Shown piece after piece: positions 43,989 to 55,755 of a stretch of 64,000 bases of DNA. How positions within the stretch are numbered: position 1 is the first letter of the stretch; the number at the start of each line of letters is the position of its first letter. Where the stretch lies: the NCBI GenBank assembly GCA_021209875.1, contig JAGYVD010000004.1:4687001-4751000 (forward strand), written 5' to 3'. Source of the stretch: Rosellinia necatrix. Taxonomy: Eukaryota; Ascomycota; Sordariomycetes; Xylariales; Xylariaceae. A model generated the notes under the pieces. The model was given only the letters and a program-made list of their open reading frames with translations, made no database searches and was not told the DNA's origin. The translations under genes were made by a program, and so were the position numbers.

Positions 43989-44837
43989 TTAGAGATGGTC
44001 TTGCATGGATTCTTCTGGAAGTCCCTCTAAAAGCTCTTCGGTCGGGACATAGTCATCCGTCACAACATATCCACTATCGGGGGGACAATGCTTAAACCTA
44101 TCCAACTTAGACGGACCCTCTGCGTCAGGATTGTCGGGGCGCTTGTAACAGGCAGTGTGCCGCTTCGCAAACGCCTCTAGTTGTTCCCAACTACGGCATT
44201 GGCGGTGCTGGTGCAGCCCACTGACGACTTCGACCCGTCGGTCGGTGGCTCGTGGGGTGTCATCCGCATCACAGATGATCTGTCTGCGTAGTGCATCGAG
44301 ACAATGACTGATATGATGCCAAGAACGTGTTTGCTCGACGCCCCTGCGGTACTCGCTCATAGAGATGTAGACGATTTTCAAACAGTGTAGATTGTGGAAG
44401 CCGTGCAGGATATAGATCCCTCTGGACTGGTCCCAGGGGAATCGCTGTGCTCTTCGGAGATCGTGTTGATCAACCCAATCATCGGAAAGAGCAACAACCG
44501 CTGAGTCGACGTTGATATTGTACCATAGCTCGTCTTGAAGAGTGTCGTTGTCCGTGGAGTATGGGGTTACTATGACGTACGGCTCAGAGCGGACACGCTC
44601 GAGGTGGGCATACTTGGTTGGCGGCTCAGATCGGGGGGAGGGTCGAAAATAGAGCGTTGTGAGGAGGACATTGAATACAATAGATACTGAGAGTAGGACT
44701 AATAAGATCCTGCGGACATGACTTTCGCTAGCGGATCGAGAGAATTGTTGAAGAAGAGACTTTTCACTCCGCTTGCCTCCCTCATCATCCTCTTCGAGCA
44801 ACCCGCGGTGCTCAATGCTATCGACGGAGCCGGTCAT
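43989..44837 (-). CDS. UstYa-like (DUF3328) oxidase 2
   Basis: Single exon, 282 residues, ATG at 44837. A cytoplasmic acidic/basic N-terminus is followed by one membrane helix (about residues 44-64). The hallmark motifs are H-N-L-H-C (148-152) and H-I-S-H-C (175-179), then I-C-D-A-D-D-T-P, the usual family continuation. G-I-Y-I-L-H-G-F just ahead of the first motif corresponds to the conserved segment in which UstYa proteins often have a short beta strand. It is more diverged from the consensus than UstYa-like 1: the usual P-x-G-x-G stretch is replaced by D-Q-H-D-L-R-R-A-Q-R-F-P-W. It converges on the precursor, with stops 0.47 kb apart. Two different UstYa homologues around one precursor is typical, since members often act in pairs or in sequence. 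Confidence 0.92.
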   Translation of the reverse strand: MTGSVDSIEHRGLLEEDDEGGKRSEKSLLQQFSRSASESHVRRILLVLLSVSIVFNVLLTTLYFRPSPRSEPPTKYAHLERVRSEPYVIVTPYSTDNDTLQDELWYNINVDSAVVALSDDWVDQHDLRRAQRFPWDQSRGIYILHGFHNLHCLKIVYISMSEYRRGVEQTRSWHHISHCLDALRRQIICDADDTPRATDRRVEVVSGLHQHRQCRSWEQLEAFAKRHTACYKRPDNPDAEGPSKLDRFKHCPPDSGYVVTDDYVPTEELLEGLPEESMQDHL

Positions 44838-45921
44838 GATGGATTTTGGTCGAGAAGTTACAATACAAGTTTCAACGACAAAACGGGGATAGAGCCCGTA
44901 ATGGTTGTAGGAGTTTTGAGCACTGGTATCTCGTCATAGCAAAAGGCGGGCTTTGATATCGTGGGGGGTGCGGAGCCGCCCCTCACCCCCCCGGAAAATA
45001 ACCCTGACTGCCAACACCATCAAAATCTGCCCATCACATACAGCTAGATGCGTCTTCAGAGGCAAGAAGTCTTGAGCATGACAAGTGGAGCGGCCCAAAT
45101 ACACCAGGGACCAAGAATCAAGTCAAGGTAGTCAGTGTTTAACATATTAGGTAACCCTTGTTACTAAGAGTAACATTTTATGTCTCCGTCACATCCTCAT
45201 GGTTGACCCTAAAGAGAGACGCCGTTAGAGTTAACCTGTTTCTTAGTACACTAGTGAGTTTCTAGTTAGTAACGCCTTGAGGTTACATTCAAAAGTGGTT
45301 ACACCCGTCTAGCTAAGGAACTCCTGGGTATAGTATAATATGGTAGCAAGTATTGTTTTTAGTAGTAGCAATGGCAAAACCCGGAATTTACGTGACTTGC
45401 ATGTCACCAAGCCCCCAACCGAGTCTGCCGGCATAATATGATGCGCAAGCCCTGACATGTAAGTACCATACTTAGACGGGGTAGATAATATTTCCAGCTA
45501 ACCCCAAATCATCAAGAACACCGCACGTATCAGTCATGGGTAGCGCGCTGACAATCCCGGCCTGGAGTTGCATCTGAAGGAGGCGGGGGTTCCGACGGAT
45601 CGCACATCGGTGTCATTCGCTACGCTCCCAGCTCCCCTCGCTCATACGGAAACGCAGTTTGCGACATTGGGTCTAGATCACCCTCTATATGGCGCCCGAT
45701 TGATTGAAATCTGCAGTGACGTTCGCCCTCTTGTCGGCATTAGTGGTTCTATCCACTCATCGTTCAACACTTTATTCGCGCTCTTCCTATCTTGTACTGC
45801 TCGCATTCAGCAACTTCCTGGCGCAGCTGCGAGACCGCTGTCTCTGGTGGCTCGGCCCAAACCTGCATAATCACTGTCAATTCTCCACGGATGAATCTGA
45901 AGTGAAGGGACAACAGACAAG
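44838..45921. promoter_or_regulatory. Divergent intergenic region, UstYa-like 2 / membrane protein
   Basis: About 1.08 kb with promoters for both neighbours. Open frames at 45568-45970 have no family features and overlap what is probably a 5' untranslated region. Confidence 0.5.
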
Positions 45922-47245
45922 ATGCCGGTGGTCGCACACGCTAATGACCGCAATGGCATCATTGTCATGACAGTCTTGTTCACAATACTCATCACTTCTG
46001 CAGTTGGGCTCCGTTTCTATGCAAGACATATGACTAGAGCTGGCTACAGCTGGGATGATTGGACTGCATTGGCCGCTTTGGTAAGACTTTCGATACTAGT
46101 CTATCTCCCGAGCGCGGGATAATTCGTAGCGCTGTTGCTAATGCATGTATCTCTAGCTGTTTACCTTGGGTCTTAATGGGATTTTCTTAGGCGCGACCAT
46201 CGAGGGCGCTATCACAGGGCATTCACCCGTCGAAGATGGCTGGCCCGTACCGATTCCGTTGGAGATAGTGGCGCAGAAGTACAAGTACGCATTTCAGATA
46301 ACGGAAAAGCTCTGCTTCGGCTTAATCAAAATATCACTCTTGCTGCTCTGGAAGCGGCTATTCGGGTCTTCCAAGCGCTTCAGAACTCTATGCTGGGTTA
46401 TGATCACGCTCACAGTTCTATGGACGCTCGCATTTGCTCTTACTACGGTATTCCAATGTGGCCTCCGATGGGAATTGAATTGGTCACACATCGGTGTTTT
46501 CCTTACACAATGCATAGAGAGCCTTGATGTCCTTACTGTATTCGCCACTACCGACATCCTTTCCGATTTAATCATCATTGCCATGCCGGTGCCTTTGATC
46601 TGGCGGCTTCACTTGCCTACGAGAAAGAAGATAGCTCTCAATAGCGTCTTCCTTATCGGTTTTTTGTATGTTCATCCGCTATTCTCTATCATTTCGTGCC
46701 TTTTTTTGCGACGGCCTAAGCATCCAACTCGTGCCGATGTTTATGCTAACATGCCCCTTAGCACTATCGGAGCCGGTATAGCACGAACATATATGTACCT
46801 CGTTACTTCATACGATAAAGAGAGCAACCCCGATTTCATTGCAGACTTTACGCTCTGCATTCTATGGTCGGAGATTGAGGCTAATGTGGCCATGTTGGTA
46901 TCTTGCCTGCCGGTTTTGAGCCCGGTAATCGGGAAATTTAGCAACTGGCTCAACTCCTCTCTACGCTCTACCCCCCTAGGAAAGTGGCTTCCCTTGCCTA
47001 CTCCGACGCAGAAACACAGCCATGCGACGAGCGAGGATTTAGAGTTATCAGTCTCGTCAAAACTTAGAAAAAAGCAGCTATCGCGCTTGTCGTCCGACAA
47101 GCAGATGCTGTGGCAAGAGGGACAGGGCATCGTCACTACGGCGGGTTATTCTAATACAGGAGAGATGCCAAACAGCGATCGCAGGATTCTTGCGCGTACT
47201 GACATTTCGACGACGTACGAAGCACGAGACTCAGATTCACTATGA
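45922..47245 (+). CDS. PTH11/rhodopsin-like fungal integral membrane protein
   Basis: Three exons, 45922-46080, 46157-46665 and 46762-47245, give 383 residues. Intron 1 (76 bp) and intron 2 (96 bp, GTATGT donor, GCTAAC branch site, CTTAG acceptor) are in phase; intron 2 has no stop and a multiple-of-three length. The N-terminus shows R-F-Y-A-R-H-M then Y-S-W-D-D-W-T, the conserved R-x-x-x-R / D-D-W features of the fungal rhodopsin-domain (SAT20-type) membrane family. Several hydrophobic helices follow, then A-R-T-Y-M-Y-L and W-S-E-I-E-A-N-V-A-M, also conserved. The last 100 residues are a hydrophilic Ser/Thr/Lys-rich tail. These proteins are GPCR-like and common near secondary-metabolite genes; ligand and role are unknown. 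It may be cluster-associated or only adjacent. Confidence 0.88.
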
Positions 47246-50200
47246 GATTTACGCATGAAGGAGACGATGTAAAGGTACTTTGAGGGGCAGGTCACGAACA
47301 TATGGCAAAATATGTTTATTATGTTGTATATTACCAAGCTTGTTTCATTGTCATAGCTCTTTTGTCAATACCATTTGCTCTCGCTGTTGTCATCTTTTAG
47401 TCAACGTTTGATTGGAACATCTAATCTGTGTGTTAGTCTGTGTATTAGTCTAGGATAAGGCAGGTAAGGGCTGTTCTGCTAGCACGAGCAAATGCCGCGC
47501 GTAGCCCCCAGACCAGACCAACCCGAGCAACTAGCCTTCCAGCGCCCTGGTTATACTACTGGTAGTGTAGCGCCAGTGTAGTACGGTGGCTGCGGTAGTT
47601 GGTCACTTAGTGGCGTTTTTAGGATGAAGCCGGATCGACCGATAATTTTCCTAAACGATATTAGTAGTAGTTCCAGTAACTAATGGGCCGTAACTTGGAA
47701 CTACGCAAACACACAACATAGTGACGGGTATTGCCCAGCCCGATTAATGGAACCTCATTGAAACGATACTCTATTCACCACGCTACGTAAACAACACCGA
47801 ATCCAAGACTGAATTTAGCAAGGAGTAGTAAATACGGAGGATTCTTAAAACTTGCTTCTTTTGTCAACATGTCAGTCACAGGTACTGTACATCTTTGGGT
47901 CAAGGGCACTAGTACTTGGGCTGTGGCGCAGTCTCGTCGCGGGATATGATAATTACACTACAGTGTACAGCATACAGCACGGCAATGTGAAGCGGAATGG
48001 TTGCTTCCAAGGCTGCCGCACAATCGGACAATCGGTACTGCACTGAGTATAGCGGATTTTGATCCTCCCGTGGTTCTGCAGTTCTGCGCGCAGTCGACCA
48101 CTGGCCTCTAGCAGACGATCCTTGCCGGCTTTGTATCACACTAAGCGACAAACTTGGCGACGTCGCATTGCGTTGTATTACTTGATCAGATGATCATGCA
48201 ACCCTCCCATTGCACTTGTTCTCTTCGTCGTGTTTTCCACGTTGAACTCGCAGCGAGAGGAAGCCCGTATTATCTATCCCAGCAAGGAGGCTCGATCGTG
48301 ATTACCCGAGACAGGACTAAACGGCACGGCAATTCGTTGACGCAATGAGCAAGGAACAAGGTCTCGCCTGCGCGTTTACTGACTAGGATTTCACCTCGCT
48401 TATTCAATCTTGAGTAAACGCTTGCTGTCTTGGTATGGAGGATATGATTAGATGATTTGCGTCAGATAGTAAGCACGCAGCAGCATCTTACGGATTAGGA
48501 AAAGATTCGGACAAAATACAGCGACATGGCTGACATTTGATCTAGATGGAAAGAATAAAGGCCGTTGCAGGGCCTGATACCACCTTGGGCTACAATGTTA
48601 CCTTAGCATGCTACCTCCCTAAGTCCCTATGTACGTTTTGTGTGCCGATTCACAAGCCGGTACTACACTACACTGCGGTGCTGAACCTGGGCAACAGTTA
48701 TATATACCAAGGATGTCGAAACAGGGCCTGTTTTATTCCCCTTAGTGCCATGGATTCAGCAAGACTATAAAGAGCCCTAGCATCTATCTAGGGTTTTCTG
48801 CACGTGCCCTAGCCTGCACGGAATATCACTCCCTTGTATGTTCGGACAGCCTAGTGTGTGGTACCTAGTTTCAATATACATACACTACTAACCGCAGTCA
48901 TACTCAGTAGTCATTGGCCGTTGCGGAATTATCCAGTATGCAACTAGCTTTGCTAGGGAAACGTTCTGCTTCCTTCCTATTTTGAAAGTGCCAAGGATAT
49001 TATATATAGTATTCTAATCCCTTCCGTATTATACCCATGCCCTCAGCACACGTTACCTTGGCAGACACCATGGTAACTAGTGTACTTGTAGTTACCATCC
49101 TAACCTAGGCTATCAGACGAAATTGGTATGCAGCTCACCGATACTATCGTCCATGATTCGACCGAACCGGGCTCTCCACTATCGTCCAGAAACAAGAATA
49201 TCGGCAGCATGACGGTCGCCGTTTCGGGTCAATCTTCTTGTGCTGTCGGGAGAATGCCCCGAAAGGGGCGACTCCGTTCAAAAGGGGATGGGATGCTACA
49301 AAATGAGGAAGTGAGCCACCCTGCTGGTTTGACCCCTCCGGCCAGGTCCACAGACGAACAGAAATTGAGTTCATCATCTAATTATAACTAACCTCCACCC
49401 GGCCACGCCCCCCACCACCTGTACATGCAATATCACGGCCTGTATATGACCTCGCCTTTGGACCCTATCGCCTCGGTGCAGCGTCGAATGACCGAGGTGG
49501 CTTAAAACGGGGCTCCTGTGGCCTGGCGGAGAGGGTTTTGAGGCAGAGACCCTAGGACATGTTATCGGGTCTATTATGCATAACTCTATCTTAGGGGGCT
49601 CGCAGGTATCCTGGCGCAGCGTGCTCCCAGTCACCCTGCTTGCTGTGATTCTCCTCGGGGTATCAATCCGTTGATGGGTTTCAATGGCATTTCGGACAGC
49701 GATGGTTTGCCCCTTCATGAATTTCCGCCTATCCTACCACATGGGAGGGTGTTTCTCCTCTCTTCATTATGATCCGCTATAAGCACTGCGCTAGGGAGTT
49801 CTCATATCCTAATCTCTCACTTCTGACTGTGAATATTCAGAGATCAATGCCTAGCATTACCTCTATTTTCCCTATTGTCTTATAACCAGTGTGAGTAACA
49901 CCTGTCTGTTTTAAGCAATCATATTATGTGACGCGATGTTCCTATCATCGTCGGTGATATTGACACTATCCCATCCCGCAGGAACGCTCAACTCATCTAC
50001 CTTCTACCATTATTTGGCCGAATCGATGTTGAATTACAGCGGCAATGCCTAGGCGATCCAATGTAGAAAATGGTCCCCTGTCGCTTCTGCTAGACGTTCA
50101 TATGCACCCCGACCTTTAAGTTGCCATTGCTTTACATGTTGCGAGTTGATTGGAGGGTGGCTGCCTATCAACTCCAGGACGTCAGCTCTATTCTTCCCGC

Positions 50201-52743
50201 CTTGCCATTGGCCGAGTCCGCGGTTCCCCGAGTTAGCTCGGCCAGCAGAGACATCACCGATGCCATGTAACCGGAAATCACAATGATCAACCCGACGTAG
50301 GATTCGAAAGCCTCACTCGCTCTCCGGGGACGTTTTACGTCGTATCGCCGGACATAGACGCGGGAAAGCAATTAAGTTCTCGGGGACCCAGAGAGGGGTT
50401 TCGAAGTAACATCGCCACTTCCGATGGTGGGGGAGTGGCCTCGAATACCGGGACTGACGAAAACGGAGACCTACGCCTATAGGCTGTGTCTGATCGAGAC
50501 TTCAACTTCCCGACGATCAGGTTTTGTTTACCTTGCCCCATTTTCATGCATTCTATTTCCATTAACGAAAAACGTGATGATCAGCTTGCTACGGTAGCAT
50601 ATGCTAATTCAAACTTCCCCTAAACATGCGTTTCGCCGAAGTTCCCAGTCGCCTAACGACCCCAAATCTATCAGGTTGGTCATGTAGGTTCCGCTGGACT
50701 GGTTTCTATCAACTCTCATATGTATTGGGAGAGCCAGAGACCAGAGAAGGGTGCTAGCGCATTATAAGGTGGGCGAAGAGCACTAGCAGAATACCGCGGA
50801 AGAAGCAGGATTCCCGAATGCGACAGAAGGAACGGTGAGTTCGAAGCCTTACTAGGGTAAATTTTTGAACAACGTAACGCCGGACTCAGAGGCTGAAACG
50901 CGGGAAATTAATTGCGACTATTCGAACCTCGTCACGGTCACCGCCAAATTCTGTAGTTGTCGAGTTTCATAGCCGGCAGCTGCGCCTCCTATTCCTTTAT
51001 CAAACAGTCCCCTATTGATTTTTCAAATCAATGTAACCTAAAGGTATATAGTATATCTATATGTTGATAAACACTAAGATCCAGGGAGTAGCAAGCTACA
51101 ATAAGTTTCTACCTATAGCATATAGCATGTCCTGTTAAGTCAGCCCAGCGTTTATCTTCAGAGGTTCGTTTCCTTGGTCTAGGCCGGATCGAATACTCTA
51201 GCCCCGTCTTGACCGCCGAATAGATCATTGCTTTTTTGGAGAAATGCTAGCTAGCTATGGACAGGTACGCTTTATTCGATTAGGCATTTAACTTATAGTG
51301 GTTCCGTAGCGTTGGAGTCAATTCGTTCGCTTACTATGAAATATAAAGGTACCATATATCTTACACAGCACGTTTCATTCTCGGCGAAGCTGACGCAAAA
51401 TACATCCTCGTGATGCAGGTCGCCATTCCGCTCATCCGGTGGCTTGGAACAGTTATCGATATGAGTGCTAGAAGCCTCTATCTGATAACCAGCATCGTTG
51501 CGCAGTCATGTGCTCGAAGCAGACAACTAGTATATATATATATATCGCATACATGACTGAAGGACAACTTCGCGTTTCAGTAACCGAAGGGAAGCTCAGA
51601 GACCGACTATCAACATAAACGCGCGCGCGATTCGAGGATGGAACAAAAGGAAGGGGATATCTCGGCCGATTATCAGACCTGTCTGCATGTGTGCACTGCC
51701 TTCCAAATATGCCTCTTGGACGGACTTATAGCTCTTCGGCAGTCGAGGTCGAGGATTCAAACTGGGGGATCCCAGCGGATATAACCTAGCCGGCCTCAAG
51801 GGACGAACGAAGTCACAGTGCGGCCAGCATGTCAGACTGCTTGTGGAGTTTGGAGCAGTGGTTGCTGCCGCGCTCAAGGTGAGAAGTCCTATCTAACTAA
51901 ACTTTAGTCATGTTTGAATCCGTGCAGGCCTTTACACGACAAGTCGGATGCCTTTGTGTCTGTGCGGTATTGATGCCGGCTACCTGGGCTCCGGCAATCC
52001 GAGTGAATGTTTATTGCCTGCTAGAAGCAATAGCGAGTCACGATACCGAAGAGAGGTTTGATGATCGCACGCCGGGGGACAAGCAATATTGCCAGGTTCA
52101 TGAAGGGTAGTGTATCGGCTACTACGTTTTAGTCTACAATCTATCTACCCCCCTTTCCTTTCCCAGACTCAGTTACGCGGCCAATCCTTTGATGCCATCG
52201 TTTTTCAACTAGTGCACTTGGACCATGTTCGGTGGCGTTGTCAGAGCGCAAATTAGGCTACGCTATATTATAGGTAAATAAATAGTTAATGATCATATTT
52301 CTTCAGCAAATATCGCACAGCAAAAACCATGTTTCAATAGCAGAGGGTGTTATAGCTAAAGAGCAACGTTTTATTTTACGCGGCTCCGAACCCGTCGAGT
52401 CTGTTCACCACAAGCTCGCAGTCGCGGAGAGAGACAGAAGGCGAGGAGGGGTGGGAGGCTAAGCGGAAACCCGTTGGAACGCCGAGATCGGCTAGTGAAA
52501 AGGACCCTGGTTGCCCGGGCAGACCCGGCCGAGGCCGACACACCGACACGCGACATCGAGACCCGTTTTCGTCCCGGCGTCATGCCCATCACCGCGCGCG
52601 CGTTCTCAGGTAGAAAAAAAAAGGGACACACGCTATGAAGACCAATCGGAGCGTAAATCGCGCCCAGGAATAACAGAATTATTATTATTACGACGACGAC
52701 GGCGACGACGACGACGGAGGACGCCTGCCACGGCGATGAGGAC
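47246..52743. other. 5.5-kb gene-free region
   Basis: No reading frame here shows a recognisable family, plausible splicing or coding length. A TA microsatellite lies at about 51530-51546. Composition is mixed to AT-rich until about 52370, where GC rises ahead of the SET-domain gene. It marks the right edge of the RiPP-like unit. Confidence 0.5.
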
Positions 52744-55331
52744 ATGCCGCCGTCGGAGGAGCAGATCGCGGCGCTCCGTCGGCACGTGGCAGACGCCATC
52801 GCTGACGAGTTGGCGCGGGCCGACATTGACTGGAGCTGCCTGGACACGCTCACCCAACCCAGCGTGCGGATCGAGGCCGAGTTCCATGACCGGGCGGTAG
52901 AGAGCGATTCCTCCTCCGCCGCTAAGTGCCGACTGGCGCCAGTAGGCCTAACTATTCGGGTAGGTTCTCCTTTCTACCTAGACACAGAAGGCAATAGTTA
53001 TTATTATTATCATCATGTGAATGCAAAGAGAGAGGGAAAATAGAGAAAGCAAGAAAGAAAGAGAGAGAGGGGCGGGGGAGAGGGGAGGGAAGAATTAAAG
53101 AAAGAGAAATAAAGAGGGAGAGCGTGCTGACACGAAAAACCCCGGGAACGCAGCAAGTCATCGATCTGACAAGCGTCATGTCACCCGAGGCCCCCACCAC
53201 CCCATCCCTCGCAGAGGGTGATGCGAAGGCGGGGGCAGTGGCGGCCACGGTGGCGCCGCCGCCGCCGCCGCCGGAGTCGGAACCGGACCAGCAGAAGACG
53301 GACCCGAGCTCGGGCACCATCGCGCCACTATCGCGCACGTACACGCCGCTCGCGACGCGCAGCTCGCCCCGGCGGCGCCGGGCGTCGCCGTCGAGCCATA
53401 ACAGACAATCACAACCTCAACCACAACAAGAACAACAACAACAACAACAACAACTTCGACAACGGGGCGCGACTACGGTGAGCGAGAAAAGCGACGACGC
53501 CTCAGACGGTGGTGCTAGTGGAGGAGGAGGAGGAGGAGGAGGAGGAGAGCGCAGCAGCGCCCGGATGGCGATCAGCGGGCTGCGGCCGAGCCGGCGGGGC
53601 GGGGCGCCCGTGGTGGAGGAGGACACGCAGCGGCAGATGGAGGTGGTCAGGGGCAACTTCCCGAAGCGGCGCAAGGCCGAGGCCGTGGGCTACGCGATGC
53701 GGCCGTCGACGCTCGACAAGCTCATCGTCGGCATCTGGGAGCAGCTGCACAGCGGCGCGACCATGGACCCCGTCGAGATCCTGAACCAGTTCGTCGCGCA
53801 ACCGCAACCGCAACCGCAACCGCCGCTGCCGCCTCCTCTCATCCGGGACGGCCCTTCTCCTTCTCCTTCTTCTTCTTCTTCTTCGCCTGACGACGGTGCC
53901 GGCGCCGCGGCGCTAAGCCTGTCGAGTCTGGCTGGGCTCGGCGGCGGCGGCGGCGGTGGTGATGTCTTGCCGTCGTTGTCGTCGCCGTGGTCCGGCCGTC
54001 AGTTCAGCGACACGACGGTCTTCTGCCGCCGCGTGACGCAGGCGAGTCGCACGTGCCGGTCCGTGGAGGTGATCGTGCAGGCGCGGTGGGTGGAACACTT
54101 CGACGCGTACGTAGAGCACCTGAAGGTATCAGCAGCAGCAACAGCGGCGGCGGCGACGACGACAGCGGCCCCCTCCTCCTCCTCCTTCTTCTCCTCGTCA
54201 GGCAAAAACAACAACCAGCAGACGGCCGGGGTGGTGGCGGGGGCGAGCGGGGCGCGGTACCGCAAGGCGGCGCTCGCGGAGGCGGCGGCGGGGTTCGGGT
54301 GGGCGGAGAAGGAGCTGCGCAACAAGATGGCCATCTGGCGGGGGTACCGGGAGATCAAGGACGCGGGCGGGTGGGCGGCGCTCGTGTTCGCGGGCATGGG
54401 CGTGTACCGGTTCTGCAAGTACCGCATCGGCTTCGACGCCGACAGCATGCAGCGCCTGCGCGCCCTGCGCCCGGCCATCGAGGTCGCCGCCGACACCATG
54501 AGCCCCAACTGGCGGCGCCTGCTCGCCCTCGTCGGCGCCTCGCCCGAGCGGCTCTACGCCGGCCACCCGCACGACTGGGTCGTCTGCCTCGACGGCTCCC
54601 CGCCCGTGGCCCTGCGCACGACGTACCTGCACCTCGACCCGCGCTTCGAGTTCCGGCACATCGAGGAGTCCGTCATCGACCAGGCCGCGTGGGGGGGCGA
54701 CGACCCGCGCTGGGTGCCCCCCTCTTCCTCCTCCTCCTCCTCCTCCTCCGGCGGCGCCCTGGCGCGGGTCTCCTCGTCCTCGCCGTCCTCGTCGGGCGGC
54801 AGTGGTCGCCGCGGCGGTGGCGGCGCGTACATGTACGTGTGCCAGACGTGCGCCGGCGAGCAGTCGGACGACGCCCGGGTGAACGCGTGCTACTGCTTCC
54901 CGTCGTTGTTCGGGTGCGCGACGCCGGCGCCGCCCCCGCCGGTGCAGATCTTCCGGACCGCCGACGGGCGCAACAACGGGCTGCGGGCGCTGTGCGCCTT
55001 CGAGCGCGGCGCCGCCGTCGGCGAGTTCGTCGGCGTCGTCACCCGCGGCCTGCAGGACGTCGACGTCATGGAGAACACCACCGGCTCGGCCCGGTACCAG
55101 ATCTGGCAGGGCACCCAGGGCAACTTCACCCGCTTCGTCAACCACAGCTGCAACGCCAACTCGCAGTACCAGCGCTTCACCTGGCTCGACACCCAGCGCA
55201 TCGTCCTCGTGAGCAAAGGGGTCGACGCCGGCGCCGAGATCACCGTCGACTACTCGGATAAGTACTGGAAGGGCCTGGATAAGAAGTGCCTCTGTGGGGA
55301 GAAGAGTTGTCGATATAGGAAAAATAGGTGA
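52744..55331 (+). CDS. SET-domain protein (putative lysine methyltransferase)
   Basis: Two exons, 52744-52959 and 53154-55331, give 797 residues. The 194-bp intron (GTAGGT donor, CTGAC branch site, CGCAG acceptor) joins L-T-I-R to Q-V-I-D-L-T in phase 0; exon 2 alone has no ATG at its start. The catalytic SET elements are in the last 150 residues: N-N-G-L-R-A-L, F-T-R-F-V-N-H-S-C-N-A-N, and I-T-V-D-Y-S-D-K-Y-W. A Cys-rich post-SET motif follows (C-L-C-G-E-K-S-C-R). A Cys cluster ahead of it (C-Q-T-C, C-Y-C-F) may be a pre-SET-like zinc site. The rest is low-complexity: Gln-, Gly-, Ser- and Pro-rich stretches with codon runs, plus a conserved middle region around W-R-G-Y-R-E-I-K-D-A-G-G-W. It should transfer methyl groups from SAM to lysine, probably in chromatin; the histone site cannot be read from sequence. 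It may be unrelated to the cluster. Confidence 0.88.
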
Positions 55332-55755
55332 CTGCCCAACCAAGGTATACACGCCAGAAGAAAATTGCATTGGAAAGGAGTTAGAAGGACAACTCGTTCT
55401 AAAAACTACTTGCGAGTTAGGATGATAGCAATACGAAAGAAGCCTATTAATCTGCTGAGCAATATGATTAATCCTATCAGGTATTGAAGGTGAATGGAAT
55501 GCATTAACGTTTTAGCGGGCATCAGGCAAATCGGTTCACACCCATAATGAGTCTAAGAAGTTCGTCTCTTTAGCTTATATCATTGACGAACTGTGTAGAG
55601 AAAACGCTGTATGACCACGTGGGAAGGAAGGGTCAATGAGATGAATAGGCAGGCTCGATGATTTTAAATGAAATACCAAATACAAGATACTCTAGTACCA
55701 GCGCGGAATACCTTGAGGTGGGTGGATTTGATCCCTACGGCGATCGCTTCTCGGC
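55332..55755. other. Convergent intergenic region
   Basis: Contains the 3' ends of the SET gene and of the minus-strand gene that follows. No other feature is seen. Confidence 0.5.

Noticed and set aside
45568..45970. Small plus-strand frames before the PTH11-like gene
   Set aside because: No motifs; they overlap each other in different frames and likely lie in the leader of the next gene.
47300..52300. Several 60-110-codon frames in the right-hand gene desert
   Set aside because: Their number and length fit chance; none has a signal peptide, domain or splice-supported extension.
53987..55370. Long overlapping frames on both strands in the SET gene (424 and 390 codons)
   Set aside because: Arg/Ala/Gly-rich shadows of a very GC-rich coding sequence; only one frame carries SET motifs.
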